A stretch of DNA of 64,000 nt from JACKOB01 sp024234575. GTDB taxonomy: Bacteria; Pseudomonadota; Gammaproteobacteria; Pseudomonadales; Oleiphilaceae. Where the stretch lies: NCBI GenBank assembly GCA_051208035.1, contig JBPJFZ010000014.1:55485-119484 (forward strand), given 5' to 3'. Positions 26,666 to 35,964 of the stretch are shown here, piece after piece (position 1 is the stretch's first letter; each line of letters begins with the position of its first letter). The notes below the pieces were generated by a model, which saw only the letters and a program-made list of their open reading frames with translations, ran no database searches and was not told the DNA's origin. A program made the translations under genes and the position numbers.

Positions 26666-27799
26666 ATGAATAAAACTCCTCATGAAGATAAGTTGCATGC
26701 ACTGAACACTCGCGGAAGCATGCAACAGAAAATAGAGGCTATTTACGAAAGCACGCGGTTACACGCGCCGTTTATTAACCGATTAGCTGTCGCCCTGTAC
26801 GACCATGAAAGCGACATGCTGAAAACATTTATCTACGCCGGAGCAGAAAAATCTCCTCTGCCCCACTACCAGTTTCCCCTTAAGGATGCGTTTTCTCTAA
26901 GCCAAACCAAAGAGCAGGATACGCCGAGAGTTATTAATGACCTGGAAGCGTTTGCCGATAGCACTAAGCCCCATACGATTGAACTGCTAAAAGCCGGGTA
27001 TCTCTCAAGCTATACATTGCCGATGTTTTTTAACGGCAGTTTTCTTGGCTTTGTTTTTTTTAACTCTTTCGAAAAAAATGTTTTTGATGAGCGGGTAATG
27101 ACCGAGCTGGATATGATCGGGCACCTCATCACCCTGCTGGTTTATAACGAGCGATCTAACATCCGAACCTTGCTGGCCACCGTAAAGTCTGCGCTTGACA
27201 TGACACACTCCCGCGACCCTGAAACAGGCTCCCACCTGGAGAGAATGTCTCGCTATGCAAGATTAATAGCCAGAGAGCTGGCGGATAAATACAACTTCTC
27301 AGACAACTACATAGAGCATATCTACCTGTTTTCCCCGTTACACGATATCGGCAAAATAAAAACGCCGGATCATATTCTGCTAAAGAAAGACAAACTTTCT
27401 GTCGAAGAATTTGAGGTGATGAAGAAGCACTCGGCTGATGGTTTGCAGATCATTAATTCACTGATGGAAAACTATAGCCTCAACGGTGTAGGCCATGTTG
27501 AGATATTACGCAATATTACCGAGTACCACCATGAAGCCATCGATGGCAGTGGCTATCCCAACGGACTGAAGGGAGACCAGATTCCAATCGAAGCGCGCAT
27601 CGTCACCGTGGCGGATATTTTCGACGCACTGACCAGCGAGCGCCCCTACAAAAATGCCTGGCCGACTGAGCAGGCCATTGCAAAACTGCGCGAGCTAGCT
27701 GGTGTTAAAATCGATGCAGAATGCGTCGAGGCGCTGCTGCGAAACCTGTCAGAAGTAAAAGAAATAATGAAGCACTTCAAAGAAAATGAATTCGGCTAA
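26666..27799 (+). CDS. HD-GYP phosphodiesterase with N-terminal GAF-like domain
   Basis: A cytoplasmic protein expected to break down c-di-GMP to GMP. The frame is open back to 26516, but its first 50 codons do not look protein-like, so the ATG at 26666 (MNKTPHEDKLHA) is preferred, giving 377 residues; the ribosome-binding site is weak. Residues of about 20-180 resemble a GAF domain. The HD-GYP domain follows: HSRDPETGSHLERMSRYARL, the metal-binding HDIGKI pair, the KKHSADG helix, HHEAIDGSGYPNGL (the GYP loop) and VTVADIFDALTSERPYK. All usual metal ligands are present, so it should be active. It is one of three c-di-GMP enzymes in the window. Confidence 0.88.
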   Translation: MNKTPHEDKLHALNTRGSMQQKIEAIYESTRLHAPFINRLAVALYDHESDMLKTFIYAGAEKSPLPHYQFPLKDAFSLSQTKEQDTPRVINDLEAFADSTKPHTIELLKAGYLSSYTLPMFFNGSFLGFVFFNSFEKNVFDERVMTELDMIGHLITLLVYNERSNIRTLLATVKSALDMTHSRDPETGSHLERMSRYARLIARELADKYNFSDNYIEHIYLFSPLHDIGKIKTPDHILLKKDKLSVEEFEVMKKHSADGLQIINSLMENYSLNGVGHVEILRNITEYHHEAIDGSGYPNGLKGDQIPIEARIVTVADIFDALTSERPYKNAWPTEQAIAKLRELAGVKIDAECVEALLRNLSEVKEIMKHFKENEFG

Positions 27800-27908
27800 C
27801 ACCGCTCAATGGGTCATAAGGATTATCCCAACCACCGATACACCGCAAACACTGTCATTTACCAATTTCTGTCTATACTAAAATAACGAAATGATTGGAG
27901 CCGATGAA

Positions 27909-28088
27909 ATGTCAGATAAATTACTTACCCTTGATGAAGTTTGTAAACTACTGGATAAGCCGGAAGTAACCGTAAAACGCTATGCCCGGGAAAGCTTGCT
28001 GCCGTCGGTTAAAAAAGATGGGCAATTAATGTTTCCTGAAGCATCGGTGCAGCAATACATATCGATTGAGCAACGCCTGAAAAAATAA
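27909..28088 (+). CDS. Small helix-turn-helix protein, excisionase/MerR-like
   Basis: A 59-residue DNA-binding protein. The start at 27909 is chosen over the in-frame ATG at 27891 because GGAG lies eight bases before it. The sequence LLTLDEVCKLLDKPEVTVKR is a winged-helix HTH_17 type motif like that of excisionases and MerR N-termini, and the rest (FPEASVQQYI) matches the usual wing and closing helix. No integrase is nearby, so it is more likely a small regulator than a phage excisionase. Targets are unknown. Confidence 0.65.
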   Translation: MSDKLLTLDEVCKLLDKPEVTVKRYARESLLPSVKKDGQLMFPEASVQQYISIEQRLKK

Positions 28089-28212
28089 AACCGGGCAGCC
28101 TGGTACAACTCGACAGGTCATCACCAACACAAGGCCGTAACACATCTTACGGCATTTTGCGTTTGGCCTTTTGATGCCCCCAAACGAACATCTAAAAAGA
28201 TCTTCATAAACT

Positions 28213-29829
28213 ATGGATGCTAAAAACCCCCTCTCTCTGGAAGTGAAGATTTACAGTACGCTGATAGCCGTGTTTGCGCTGGTGTTGGCCGTATCGGTGT
28301 CAATCAACGCCCGCAACGAACGCCACCTTGTTACTGAAGTCATTAAACATCAAACCCATGATACTGCCGAATCTTACTTCGACAGTATTAACGTGCTAAT
28401 GATTTCAGGAACGATGAGTCAGCGCGACAAACTACAAGAAAAGATGTTGTCAAAAAACGGCATTACTGAGGCACGGATTATTCGTTCAGAGCAGGTTAAC
28501 CAGCTTTTCGGGAATGGCAACAAAAGCGAACAAGCAGAAGATGAGTGGGACCGCAAAGCCCTCGCCGGCGAGCAGATAATGCTGGAACGGGAGGTAAATG
28601 GCAGCACGATGATAACCGTGGTTACACCATTAGTGGCCAGTGCATCCTTTCGTGGCACAAATTGTCTGGCCTGTCATCAAGCAAAAGAAGGTGATGTGTT
28701 GGGCGCTGTGCGCATATCCTACGACATGGCAGAACTGGAAGAACAAATTTCAGAAGATATTCTGCATTCGTCATTAGCACTTCTGGCTATTTTTATTGTC
28801 GGTCTTGGTATCACCATGATGATTTTCCGACGTTTTGTCATCGTCCGATTACAGAAGTTACGAAATACGTTGCAACAGATTGAAAAGAACTCTGATCTCA
28901 CCCAACGCATTAAAATTTATAAATATGATGAAATTGGCAGCACCACTGACGCTCTCAACCGTATGCTGGATAAATTTCAACAAGGGTTTAAACAAGTGAC
29001 AGCGAATGCCCACGCGGTCGCCAGCTCTGCCGAAACCATTTCGACAAACGCAGACAAGACCAGCAAAGCGGTAGCAGAACAGCAAAGCGGCACAGACCTC
29101 ATGGCAGCCGCTATTAATGAAATGGAGGCCACCTCGCACGAGGTGAAAGCCAATGCCGAGAAAACAGCCGATGCATCAAGACATGCAAGTGCTTCAAGCC
29201 AAAAAGGCGTAGATGAAACAACCCAGGCCATTGCCGTTATTGGTCGCCTTTCGAAAGAAATATCCGAAGCGGCAAACGTCATTGAACAGCTAAACAGCAA
29301 CACACAAAAAGTGGGCTCGGTGCTGGATGTGATTAAAGGCATCGCCGAACAAACCAATCTGCTGGCACTAAATGCTGCTATAGAAGCAGCCCGGGCAGGT
29401 GAAAGCGGCCGTGGTTTTGCAGTGGTCGCCGATGAGGTACGATCGCTGGCAACCAAAACCCACGAGTCTGCTGAAGAAATCGAGTCGATGATTCAACAGC
29501 TGCAAAAAGGCGCAAGCAATGCCGTGGGCGTTATGCAAACCGCTGACATATCGGCCCATAAAGGGGTCGAGCAAGTGGAATCTGCGATGCAAACCCTGAA
29601 CGATATTAACCAGCATGTATCTGAAATAGACTCACTTAACGTGATGATGGTTTCGATTTCGGATGATCAGAGCAAAGCCGCAGAAGAAATCAATGCCACG
29701 GTGCTTAATATCAGCCAGCTGGCAGAAAACTCCGCTCATCATGCGGCAGAGACTTCGCTGCTATCAGGCAAACTGAGGGAACGTGCCCAGGAACTGGATC
29801 AGCTGGTTTCATCTTTTCGCATTGAATAA
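28213..29829 (+). CDS. Methyl-accepting chemotaxis protein with periplasmic c-type haem motif
   Basis: A 538-residue transmembrane chemoreceptor. A membrane helix at about 12-29 is followed by a periplasmic sensor (30-178), a second helix (about 182-202), a HAMP domain and a signalling domain. The hairpin tip EQTNLLALNAAIEAARAGES and the GFAVVADEVRSLA segment are canonical for binding CheA and CheW. The periplasmic sensor contains C151-L-A-C154-H155, a CxxCH c-type haem attachment site, placed just before the return helix. This suggests sensing of redox state, oxygen or NO through haem. Haem attachment would need the Ccm system, which is not in the window. The ribosome-binding site is weak. 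Confidence 0.88.
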   Translation: MDAKNPLSLEVKIYSTLIAVFALVLAVSVSINARNERHLVTEVIKHQTHDTAESYFDSINVLMISGTMSQRDKLQEKMLSKNGITEARIIRSEQVNQLFGNGNKSEQAEDEWDRKALAGEQIMLEREVNGSTMITVVTPLVASASFRGTNCLACHQAKEGDVLGAVRISYDMAELEEQISEDILHSSLALLAIFIVGLGITMMIFRRFVIVRLQKLRNTLQQIEKNSDLTQRIKIYKYDEIGSTTDALNRMLDKFQQGFKQVTANAHAVASSAETISTNADKTSKAVAEQQSGTDLMAAAINEMEATSHEVKANAEKTADASRHASASSQKGVDETTQAIAVIGRLSKEISEAANVIEQLNSNTQKVGSVLDVIKGIAEQTNLLALNAAIEAARAGESGRGFAVVADEVRSLATKTHESAEEIESMIQQLQKGASNAVGVMQTADISAHKGVEQVESAMQTLNDINQHVSEIDSLNVMMVSISDDQSKAAEEINATVLNISQLAENSAHHAAETSLLSGKLRERAQELDQLVSSFRIE

Positions 29830-29916
29830 TTAACACCCGCCTGCAGGCGAAACGCTAACCAGCCAAAGCAGGCACTCTCCTTCCCAAACAACTTCAATCA
29901 AGAGAGAAGCAATAGC

Positions 29917-30651
29917 GTGACCACCCCAACCTATCGCATAAAAATCATTATTCCCATCAACGACAGTGCCTATAATCAGGAGCTTCTAGCGGTAGCCCAA
30001 AGTGTTGCCCCGGCAGATCTGGAGATAGTAGTCGACAATATCAAACAGGGTACCACCTCCATTGAAAGCCGCTGGGACCGGATGACCAACGCACCACATG
30101 TTGTCGATCTGGTAGTTACCGCCGAAAAAGAAGGCTTTAACGGAGTATTTGTATCAGATTTCGACTACTGCGGCGTCGAAGAGGCAAGAGAAGTGGTCGA
30201 CATTCCGGTAATTGGCGGCTTTCGCTCAAGCGCCTATACCGCCATGATGCTTTCGGAGCGGTTCTCAATAGTGACAATTCTTAGCTCGGTAGTAGACCTG
30301 CAACGCTCACACACGCGACTGTTTGGTATTGAACCGAATTTTGCCTCTATCATTCCAATTAATCTGCCTGTACATGAGCTATCCAAGCGCGAGATCGTGA
30401 TTGATAAGGTCTTTGAATGCAGCATACAAGCCATTGAGGAAAATGGCGCCGACTCTATCATTCTTGGCTGCACCGGATTCATGCACATTGCAGATGCTGT
30501 CGCACTGAAGCTGAAAGAGAAGTACAAAAAGAACATACCCGTAATCGACCCCAACAAGGCGGCGGTAAGTTATCTTTACCTATTACTACGCAATAATCAG
30601 TATCAAAGCCGCCTGACATATGCGACACCACCAAACTTTCCAAAGGGTTAA
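29917..30651 (+). CDS. Asp/Glu/hydantoin racemase-family protein
   Basis: A 244-residue cofactor-independent racemase-fold protein. The two catalytic cysteines are visible exactly 100 residues apart: C85 in DFDYCGVEEAREV and C185 in ILGCTGFMH, as in hydantoin and aspartate/glutamate racemases. Start is GTG at 29917, with GAGAGAAG about nine bases upstream. The gene sits between a haem-type chemoreceptor and a DUF917 gene, all on the same strand. Pairing with DUF917, a family found with hydantoin- and amino-acid-derivative metabolism genes, suggests a role in catabolism of a cyclic or chiral amino-acid derivative. No hydantoinase or carbamoylase is present, so the substrate stays open. Confidence 0.82.
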   Translation: MTTPTYRIKIIIPINDSAYNQELLAVAQSVAPADLEIVVDNIKQGTTSIESRWDRMTNAPHVVDLVVTAEKEGFNGVFVSDFDYCGVEEAREVVDIPVIGGFRSSAYTAMMLSERFSIVTILSSVVDLQRSHTRLFGIEPNFASIIPINLPVHELSKREIVIDKVFECSIQAIEENGADSIILGCTGFMHIADAVALKLKEKYKKNIPVIDPNKAAVSYLYLLLRNNQYQSRLTYATPPNFPKG

Positions 30652-30707
30652 GCACGCATTAGCCACGCTATCGACAGCAAAAATAGTGAGATTCAGGAAT
30701 ACACAGC

Positions 30708-31823
30708 ATGTATAAAATAAACAAAGAAGATATGCAGGTAATCGTTAATGGTGCGAGCTTTTTGGCCAGTGGCGGTGGTGGCGGAGTTAGCTCTGCGAAT
30801 GATGTGATTGACAATATTGTGTCTTTTGCGAAAGAAGTGAAGGTGGTGGACGTTAACGAGGTTAGCAGTGCTGACTCCCTGCTGGTGGTCTGTGGCGTAG
30901 GCGCGCCGGATGCACCAAACCTGAACTTTAAAAACTCACCCGCCTATGGACTGCAGGATTTGCAATCCATTACCGGTAAGAAATTTCATTATGTGCTGCC
31001 TATCGAAGTGGGCGCCATGAACTCGATGATCCCGCTACTTGCCTGTGCAAAGCTCGGCATCCCATTTATTGATGCCGATGGTGCCGGTAGATCGGTACCG
31101 CAAATGAGCATGTGCACCTACGCGTTAAAAGGCTTCGACACCAAAGACACGCTAGTGGTAAGCGAAGAAAACGACCAATACCCCTTGCACCCTGACAATG
31201 CCGTCGAAATGGAAGCGCAAGTAAGAGAAGTGGTAAGCACCAAACTACAGGACGCCGGCACCGTTGCCACCTGGCCCATGCAGGGAGCAAACATTAAAAG
31301 CGCGGAAGCCTTAGTACCCGGGTCCCTGAAGCTGGCACATCGCGTAGGCATTGCCATGGCAGGTACGCAGCCATTAGACGCAGTGATTGGCACAATTAAA
31401 GACTTCTACAAGTCCCACAGAATTATCATGCGTAATGCCAAGGTCACCGGGGCCACCAATAAGGTAGAAGATGGCTTTGATATTGGCACCGTCACACTGC
31501 AAGACACCGACCACCCCAGCATCACTGCCAAAATATATTTCGTCAATGAGTCACTGCTGGCAACCATTGACAACAATGGCCAGCCAGAAGAGTTTCTAAT
31601 GGGGCCGGACATGATTTGCTGCATGGGTATTAACGGCGAAGCGATGACCAACTCTGAAATTTGCAGTCAGTACAGTGCAGGTAAAGCGGTGAACATATCA
31701 CTGGTTTGGATAGAGGCCAGAGAAGAAATCCGCAAGCCTTCGATATTTTTTATGTACCAAAAACTGTTAGCTGAAAAGTTCGGCACCATTGACTATCTGG
31801 TGAACTATACTTTTTACAAATAA
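30708..31823 (+). CDS. DUF917-family protein
   Basis: A 371-residue cytosolic protein of the DUF917 family (S-methyl-thiohydantoin/hydantoinase-related superfamily). Hallmarks are the glycine-rich SFLASGGGGGVSSAND near residue 17, VVCGVGAPDAPN near 64, IEVGAMNSMIPLL near 102 and the FIDADGAGRSVPQM segment near 120. In many genomes such genes accompany hydantoin-utilisation genes or racemases. The start codon is ATG at 30708, 56 bases after the racemase-like gene. It ends before a long-loop hairpin and a TonB-dependent receptor. The biochemical reaction of DUF917 is not established. Confidence 0.8.
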   Translation: MYKINKEDMQVIVNGASFLASGGGGGVSSANDVIDNIVSFAKEVKVVDVNEVSSADSLLVVCGVGAPDAPNLNFKNSPAYGLQDLQSITGKKFHYVLPIEVGAMNSMIPLLACAKLGIPFIDADGAGRSVPQMSMCTYALKGFDTKDTLVVSEENDQYPLHPDNAVEMEAQVREVVSTKLQDAGTVATWPMQGANIKSAEALVPGSLKLAHRVGIAMAGTQPLDAVIGTIKDFYKSHRIIMRNAKVTGATNKVEDGFDIGTVTLQDTDHPSITAKIYFVNESLLATIDNNGQPEEFLMGPDMICCMGINGEAMTNSEICSQYSAGKAVNISLVWIEAREEIRKPSIFFMYQKLLAEKFGTIDYLVNYTFYK

Positions 31824-31833
31824 TACGAAGGAA

Positions 31834-31872
31834 CTTCTGATTCATTCGCCTGCACAGGTAATTAATCAGAAG
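31834..31872. other. 9-bp inverted repeat between the DUF917 and TonB-receptor genes
   Basis: CTTCTGATT and AATCAGAAG pair perfectly across a 21-base loop. The hairpin lies ten bases after the DUF917 stop and 35 bases before the receptor ATG. It has no T-tract, so it may be a weak terminator, a leader structure of the receptor mRNA or a protein-binding site. Confidence 0.35.
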
Positions 31873-31907
31873 CCCCCTAACAGCCATAGTTTGAGAAAGG
31901 CGCCACC

Positions 31908-34001
31908 ATGCATCCTCTGCAAATCAAAAAGAAAAGTATTTTCCTGCTCTTCCCTTCACTACTGCTGCTAAACACTACAAGCCCCCAGGCCAACGAGCCC
32001 GCAACACAAACCCCGGCAGAAGCGCTGGATGCTGAAATTCGCTGGCTGCAGGAAGAGACTTTTATTACTACCGCCACCAAAACAGAAGAAAGCCTGCTTA
32101 AAAGCGGTGCAACGGTGAGTGTGATAACCGATACCGACCTACGGGACATGGGCGCGCGTAACCTGATGGACGCACTGAAACGGGTACCCGGCATTGGCGT
32201 CACCCAATCTAATATTGGTATGGCCGAAGTGGAAGTTCGCGGGGTTAAAACCACTTTCTCGGAGAAAGTATTGCTTTTGATCAATGGTCACCCAACCAAC
32301 AACAGCCTCATCAACGGCGGTGCTTTTTCTGCTTATGACAATGTTGTTATTGACGATATAAAACGCGTCGAAATCGTGCGCGGCCCCGGCTCGGCACTGT
32401 ATGGTGCCAACGCTTTTGTCGCCGTGATTAACGTGATCACAAAAGCGCCTGCCAATGTTGGCGGCACCAAACTATCTCTCTCCGGGGGCAGCAACAACAC
32501 GGGGCAGTTTAACGCTCTCTACGGCGGTACGCTGAACAATATTGATATAGTCGCCAATTTTAATGTGCTCGACACCGACGGTATTGATGGTTTTGTTGAG
32601 TCAGATCAGGCCACAGCACTCGATAGTCTCTTTGGCACAGACACCTCAATGGCACCCGGTAAAGTCGATGACTGGCAACGCCGTTACGACTTGTCATTGT
32701 CAATGGCCTGGCAAGGCTATAGCTTGCAGGGTAAATACGTGAAGCGAAACGCGGGCCCATATATAGGTATCGCCAATGCCCTTAATGACGAGAGCGAGCA
32801 GGAGTATATCGATTACTTTATTGAGCTCGGCTACACCCGCGCCTTAAACAACGATGCGGGTATGACATTGAAACTTTACTTCGACCACTTCGAGTTTGAT
32901 AACTACTGGGAGCTTTTCCCGGAGGGTTTTGCCGGCCAGTTTCCTGATGGCTATCTGGCCAGATCACCGGTTACCAACGAAAAAGTGGGCGGGGATTTAC
33001 TCTTCGACTACCAGTTTACTAAACAGAATAAATTTCTGGCAGGTACCACTCTCGAGCACCAACGCCAAACAGATGTTGGCTTTTCGACCAATTTCAACCC
33101 GCTCACTGGTGAGCCTCTTGACGGGTTTCAGGATGTATCCGATCGCTGGAACTGGAACGGCGACCAGGAAAGGGATATCTGGGCAGTCTATGCGCAGGAT
33201 ATATGGGATATCAGGGAAGACCTGCGCCTGATTCTCGGAGCCCGCTACGACCATTACAGCGATTTCGGTGGCTCGTTTAACCCCCGTACCAGCCTGACCT
33301 GGTCATTCATCGAAAACTACAATATCGTGTTTGTCTATGGTTCGGCTTTTAGAGCTCCGACCTTTGGTGAGCTTTACAATATCAACAACCCCGCCATAGT
33401 CGGTAACCCGGACGTGCAACCAGAAGAAATAGACACCTTCGAAATAAGCCTGAATGCCGAATTAAACAAGCGCACCCGAGGCCGGGTCACCTGGTTCAAT
33501 AATAAAATTGAAGATTTGATCGCCCCGACATCATCCAAAGATGCGGTAGTCGTATCGGGTAACATCGGCAAGCTGGACGTCAATGGTATTGAGCTGGAAG
33601 TAGAGTCTCGACTAACAGATGGCTCATCCCTCATGCTCAATTACACCTATCAGCATGCGGTAAATGTCATCACCGATACGCGGGCGCCCGAAGTGCCAAT
33701 GCACAAAGCCAATGCCGCCTTTAATTACCGCCACTCTCGCTTCATTAACCTCTATACAGGCCTTTTTTATAAAGGTGAAGTGATTCGTGCAAGCAGCGAT
33801 ACCCGTGCAGAGATCCCAGCCTATACGACCGTTGACATGTCGCTGACCTGGAAAGAATACGTACAAAATCTTGAAGTTAAGGCGTCAATTTATAATCTGC
33901 TCGATAAAGAATACACAGACCCGTCACCTGCCGGGGTGATGGAGTCAGATTACCCAACGGATGGCCGTAACTTCAGAGTTGAAATGAGTTATTTACTGTA
34001 A
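31908..34001 (+). CDS. TonB-dependent outer-membrane receptor
   Basis: A 697-residue outer-membrane beta-barrel that takes up a scarce ligand using TonB energy. A signal peptide ends near residue 28. The plug domain runs from about 55 to 165 with SGATVSVITDTDLRDMGARN, LKRVPGIGV, EVRGVK, VLLLINGHP and VEIVRGPGSALYGANAF, followed by INVITK. The barrel ends with a terminal aromatic-hydrophobic strand (VEMSYLL). It resembles the colicin I/cobalamin-receptor-like group rather than large siderophore receptors with FecA-type signalling domains. Start has an SD-like AAGG about eight bases upstream. It is followed convergently by two binding-protein genes and a signalling operon, so it may feed a sensed ligand into the periplasm. 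Ligand unknown. Confidence 0.88.
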   Translation: MHPLQIKKKSIFLLFPSLLLLNTTSPQANEPATQTPAEALDAEIRWLQEETFITTATKTEESLLKSGATVSVITDTDLRDMGARNLMDALKRVPGIGVTQSNIGMAEVEVRGVKTTFSEKVLLLINGHPTNNSLINGGAFSAYDNVVIDDIKRVEIVRGPGSALYGANAFVAVINVITKAPANVGGTKLSLSGGSNNTGQFNALYGGTLNNIDIVANFNVLDTDGIDGFVESDQATALDSLFGTDTSMAPGKVDDWQRRYDLSLSMAWQGYSLQGKYVKRNAGPYIGIANALNDESEQEYIDYFIELGYTRALNNDAGMTLKLYFDHFEFDNYWELFPEGFAGQFPDGYLARSPVTNEKVGGDLLFDYQFTKQNKFLAGTTLEHQRQTDVGFSTNFNPLTGEPLDGFQDVSDRWNWNGDQERDIWAVYAQDIWDIREDLRLILGARYDHYSDFGGSFNPRTSLTWSFIENYNIVFVYGSAFRAPTFGELYNINNPAIVGNPDVQPEEIDTFEISLNAELNKRTRGRVTWFNNKIEDLIAPTSSKDAVVVSGNIGKLDVNGIELEVESRLTDGSSLMLNYTYQHAVNVITDTRAPEVPMHKANAAFNYRHSRFINLYTGLFYKGEVIRASSDTRAEIPAYTTVDMSLTWKEYVQNLEVKASIYNLLDKEYTDPSPAGVMESDYPTDGRNFRVEMSYLL

Positions 34002-34028
34002 GACCCGCCAGGAGAAAGCTATACCGCC

Positions 34029-34049
34029 GCCCCAAATTAATGTTGGGGC
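34029..34049. terminator. Short hairpin between convergent receptor and binding-protein genes
   Basis: GCCCCAA and TTGGGGC form a perfect 7-bp stem with a seven-base loop. It lies 27 bases after the TonB-receptor stop and contains the stop codon of the opposite gene. There is no long T-tract; a bidirectional terminator is likely but weak. Confidence 0.4.
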
Positions 34050-35098
34050 TGGCTTTGCGCATCAATAATCTCATTCACCGCGTCAAACGCACCTTCGTTC
34101 AACTTTATACCCAGCTCACGCACTTTACCCATATTTAGTGTAATGGTTGTTCCGGCAGGAAACTGAATTGACCCGGTAGGTGCGCCACGGCTGATGATCT
34201 TCTGCAACATCAAGGCAGCCTGTCTGCCTGTCGTTGGTAAATCGGCCGTGATCGATAGTACCGCGCCAAGTTCAACAAAGAAGCGATTATAAGACACAAC
34301 CGGAATCTTTTTCTGTTGCGCATAAGAAAACATCGCTTGGGTTTTTTCTGGTGATGAAAGTACCACAGGGTCTGATATCAGCCAGAACACATCCACCTTT
34401 GACGCCATCGCTGCAAGCTTTGTTGTCAGTTGCTCTGGAGAATCAATCTGTTCGGCAACCAGCTCGATTGCCAGATTCTTTGCCGCCTGCGAAGCATCCG
34501 CAATCAGCTTGCTGTTCTCGGCACTATAAAGTACCCCCACTTTTTTGATGTCAGGGAAAAAGTATCTAAACCAGGTTAACTGTGCCTCGGGGGCCACTTC
34601 ACTGGCAACACCAAAATAATTGCTTTGACCGGCAAAGCGACGCCAGTTAAGAACCGAGCTGTATACCACGGGAATCCCTTTGTCGATGTAATCCACAGCA
34701 CCCAGAGCCTTGGCTCCAATACAATAAATCGCATCAAAACGGTTGTCGTTGAGAATATCCTGTAGCCTGTCAACAGGATTTGCATCACCAGCCAGATCCA
34801 CCTGCACCAACTCTGGACCGTGCAACGTTTGTATAAAAGCAGTTTGTGCTGATTGATAGCGCTCGATACCATTGTTCGTATTAACCAGCAACACTCTGTT
34901 TATGCTCGCGTTGTTTGTCGTAGCATGGCCAGACTGATCGGATTCGCTTGCGGCAACGTTAGACCCCAATCCCCCCGAAGAGGCACAACCACTTAGCCAG
35001 AAAGTTACCGCGGCCAATAGCAACACAGCCAACAATTTTTCCGCGCTCATTGCACATGGACGCCTCCCTATGGCGGTAAAAATCAGGTCAAATTTCAT
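34037..35098 (-). CDS. ABC_sub_bind-type periplasmic binding lipoprotein
   Basis: A 353-residue periplasmic binding protein of the PF04392 (TrpX/DUF534-like) family. The start is fixed by overlap: its ATG shares one base with the stop of the upstream PhnD-like gene, so the two are translationally coupled. Lipobox FWLSGC puts the lipidated cysteine at residue 38. The two-lobed fold shows in NRVLLVNTNNGIERYQSAQT, AIYCIGAKALGAVDYIDKG, PVVYSSVLNW, KKVGVLYSAENSKLI and PVVSYNRFFVELGAVLSI. Some members bind aromatic amino acids. No ABC permease or ATPase lies nearby, so a sensory role is more likely than transport. Confidence 0.82.
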   Translation of the reverse strand: MKFDLIFTAIGRRPCAMSAEKLLAVLLLAAVTFWLSGCASSGGLGSNVAASESDQSGHATTNNASINRVLLVNTNNGIERYQSAQTAFIQTLHGPELVQVDLAGDANPVDRLQDILNDNRFDAIYCIGAKALGAVDYIDKGIPVVYSSVLNWRRFAGQSNYFGVASEVAPEAQLTWFRYFFPDIKKVGVLYSAENSKLIADASQAAKNLAIELVAEQIDSPEQLTTKLAAMASKVDVFWLISDPVVLSSPEKTQAMFSYAQQKKIPVVSYNRFFVELGAVLSITADLPTTGRQAALMLQKIISRGAPTGSIQFPAGTTITLNMGKVRELGIKLNEGAFDAVNEIIDAQSQPQH

Positions 35099-35964
35099 TA
35101 CTGTGACCTCCCATGCAAACTACCCTCTGTTGATACGCGCTGCCATCCATCCAGCCCTAACATACTCAACCCAGTTCTGCCCTTTTCACTTTCCGGCATC
35201 AATATAACTGCCTGTAAAGCATTGCTTAGTCGCAGCGTTGGGTTTTGAGGAGAAACAACTAATAAGCGCTTAAGCGGCTGGCTTTGGCCGACTATTTCGA
35301 GTTTCTGATGCTGATTTCGATAAAGCATGGATAATTTTTCAAGGCTCAACTCCGTCGCCATCGCCGCATCGGCTAATCCAAATCCAACCGCCATTAGCGC
35401 ATCAATATCTTTCGGTACAATCAGAATGTTCACGTTTGCAAAGTGAGCAGAAGGGTATTCGGGAAACATAGTCCGCAATATTGAGCGTGAATAGCTTTCG
35501 CTGCCAGAAGTGGCGATAGTCATCCCCGTCAGATTAATCGCATTCTGGCTTGGATTTTCACGCACCAGCAACTTTCGGTAGGTATCTCGTCCTTCTTTCA
35601 GTCCACGCAATACGGGCACAATACTGGCACGAGTGGTTAGCTGCTCAAACTGCCAGCTGGACATGACAAATAATGCGGCACGATCATTGATCACCAGCTG
35701 TTCAAACACATCTGCATTATCAACGGGTTGAAACTGATAATCTCCCTGGGAGTGGAGATAGGCATCAAGCGTATTTTTTAGAACAACGTTACGATTAATG
35801 CTTGTCTCAGGGTTGTAAAAATAAATGGTGAGTTTTTCTTCCGCCGAAACGACACGCGGCCCAAGCAAAAACGCGAGCAAAATAAACATTACCGTGGCAC
35901 AAGGGCGCCGCAATAGATATCGTGAAAAAGAGAAAAATCTGACCAAAAGCCGCCTTCTAATCAT
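35098..35964 (-). CDS. PhnD-like periplasmic binding protein
   Basis: A 288-residue periplasmic protein of the phosphonate-binding-like group. The signal peptide has a very basic start (MIRRRLLVRF) and a likely cut near residue 41. The core shows LTIYFYNPETSINRN at the first strand, LVINDRAALFVMSSWQFEQL, LTGMTIATSGSESYSRSIL and FGLADAAMATELSLEKL; the last matches the ligand-closing helix region of PhnD-type proteins. Proteins of this type often work as ligand sensors for histidine kinases without a transporter. It is the first gene of a two-gene leftward operon, divergent from the receiver/GGDEF/kinase operon with only 51 bases between starts. The ligand is not known and need not be a phosphonate. 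Confidence 0.8.
   Translation of the reverse strand: MIRRRLLVRFFSFSRYLLRRPCATVMFILLAFLLGPRVVSAEEKLTIYFYNPETSINRNVVLKNTLDAYLHSQGDYQFQPVDNADVFEQLVINDRAALFVMSSWQFEQLTTRASIVPVLRGLKEGRDTYRKLLVRENPSQNAINLTGMTIATSGSESYSRSILRTMFPEYPSAHFANVNILIVPKDIDALMAVGFGLADAAMATELSLEKLSMLYRNQHQKLEIVGQSQPLKRLLVVSPQNPTLRLSNALQAVILMPESEKGRTGLSMLGLDGWQRVSTEGSLHGRSQ

Noticed and set aside
27909..28088. Phage or integrative element suggested by the excisionase-like protein
   Set aside because: No integrase, attachment repeats, tRNA or other phage genes around it.
29840..29855. Palindrome CGCCTGCAGGCG after the chemoreceptor gene
   Set aside because: No loop and no T-tract, so it is not a usual terminator; no matching copies noticed.
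35098..35964. Calling the PhnD-like gene a phosphonate transporter component
   Set aside because: No PhnC or PhnE and no phosphonate catabolic genes; such proteins often serve as sensors.
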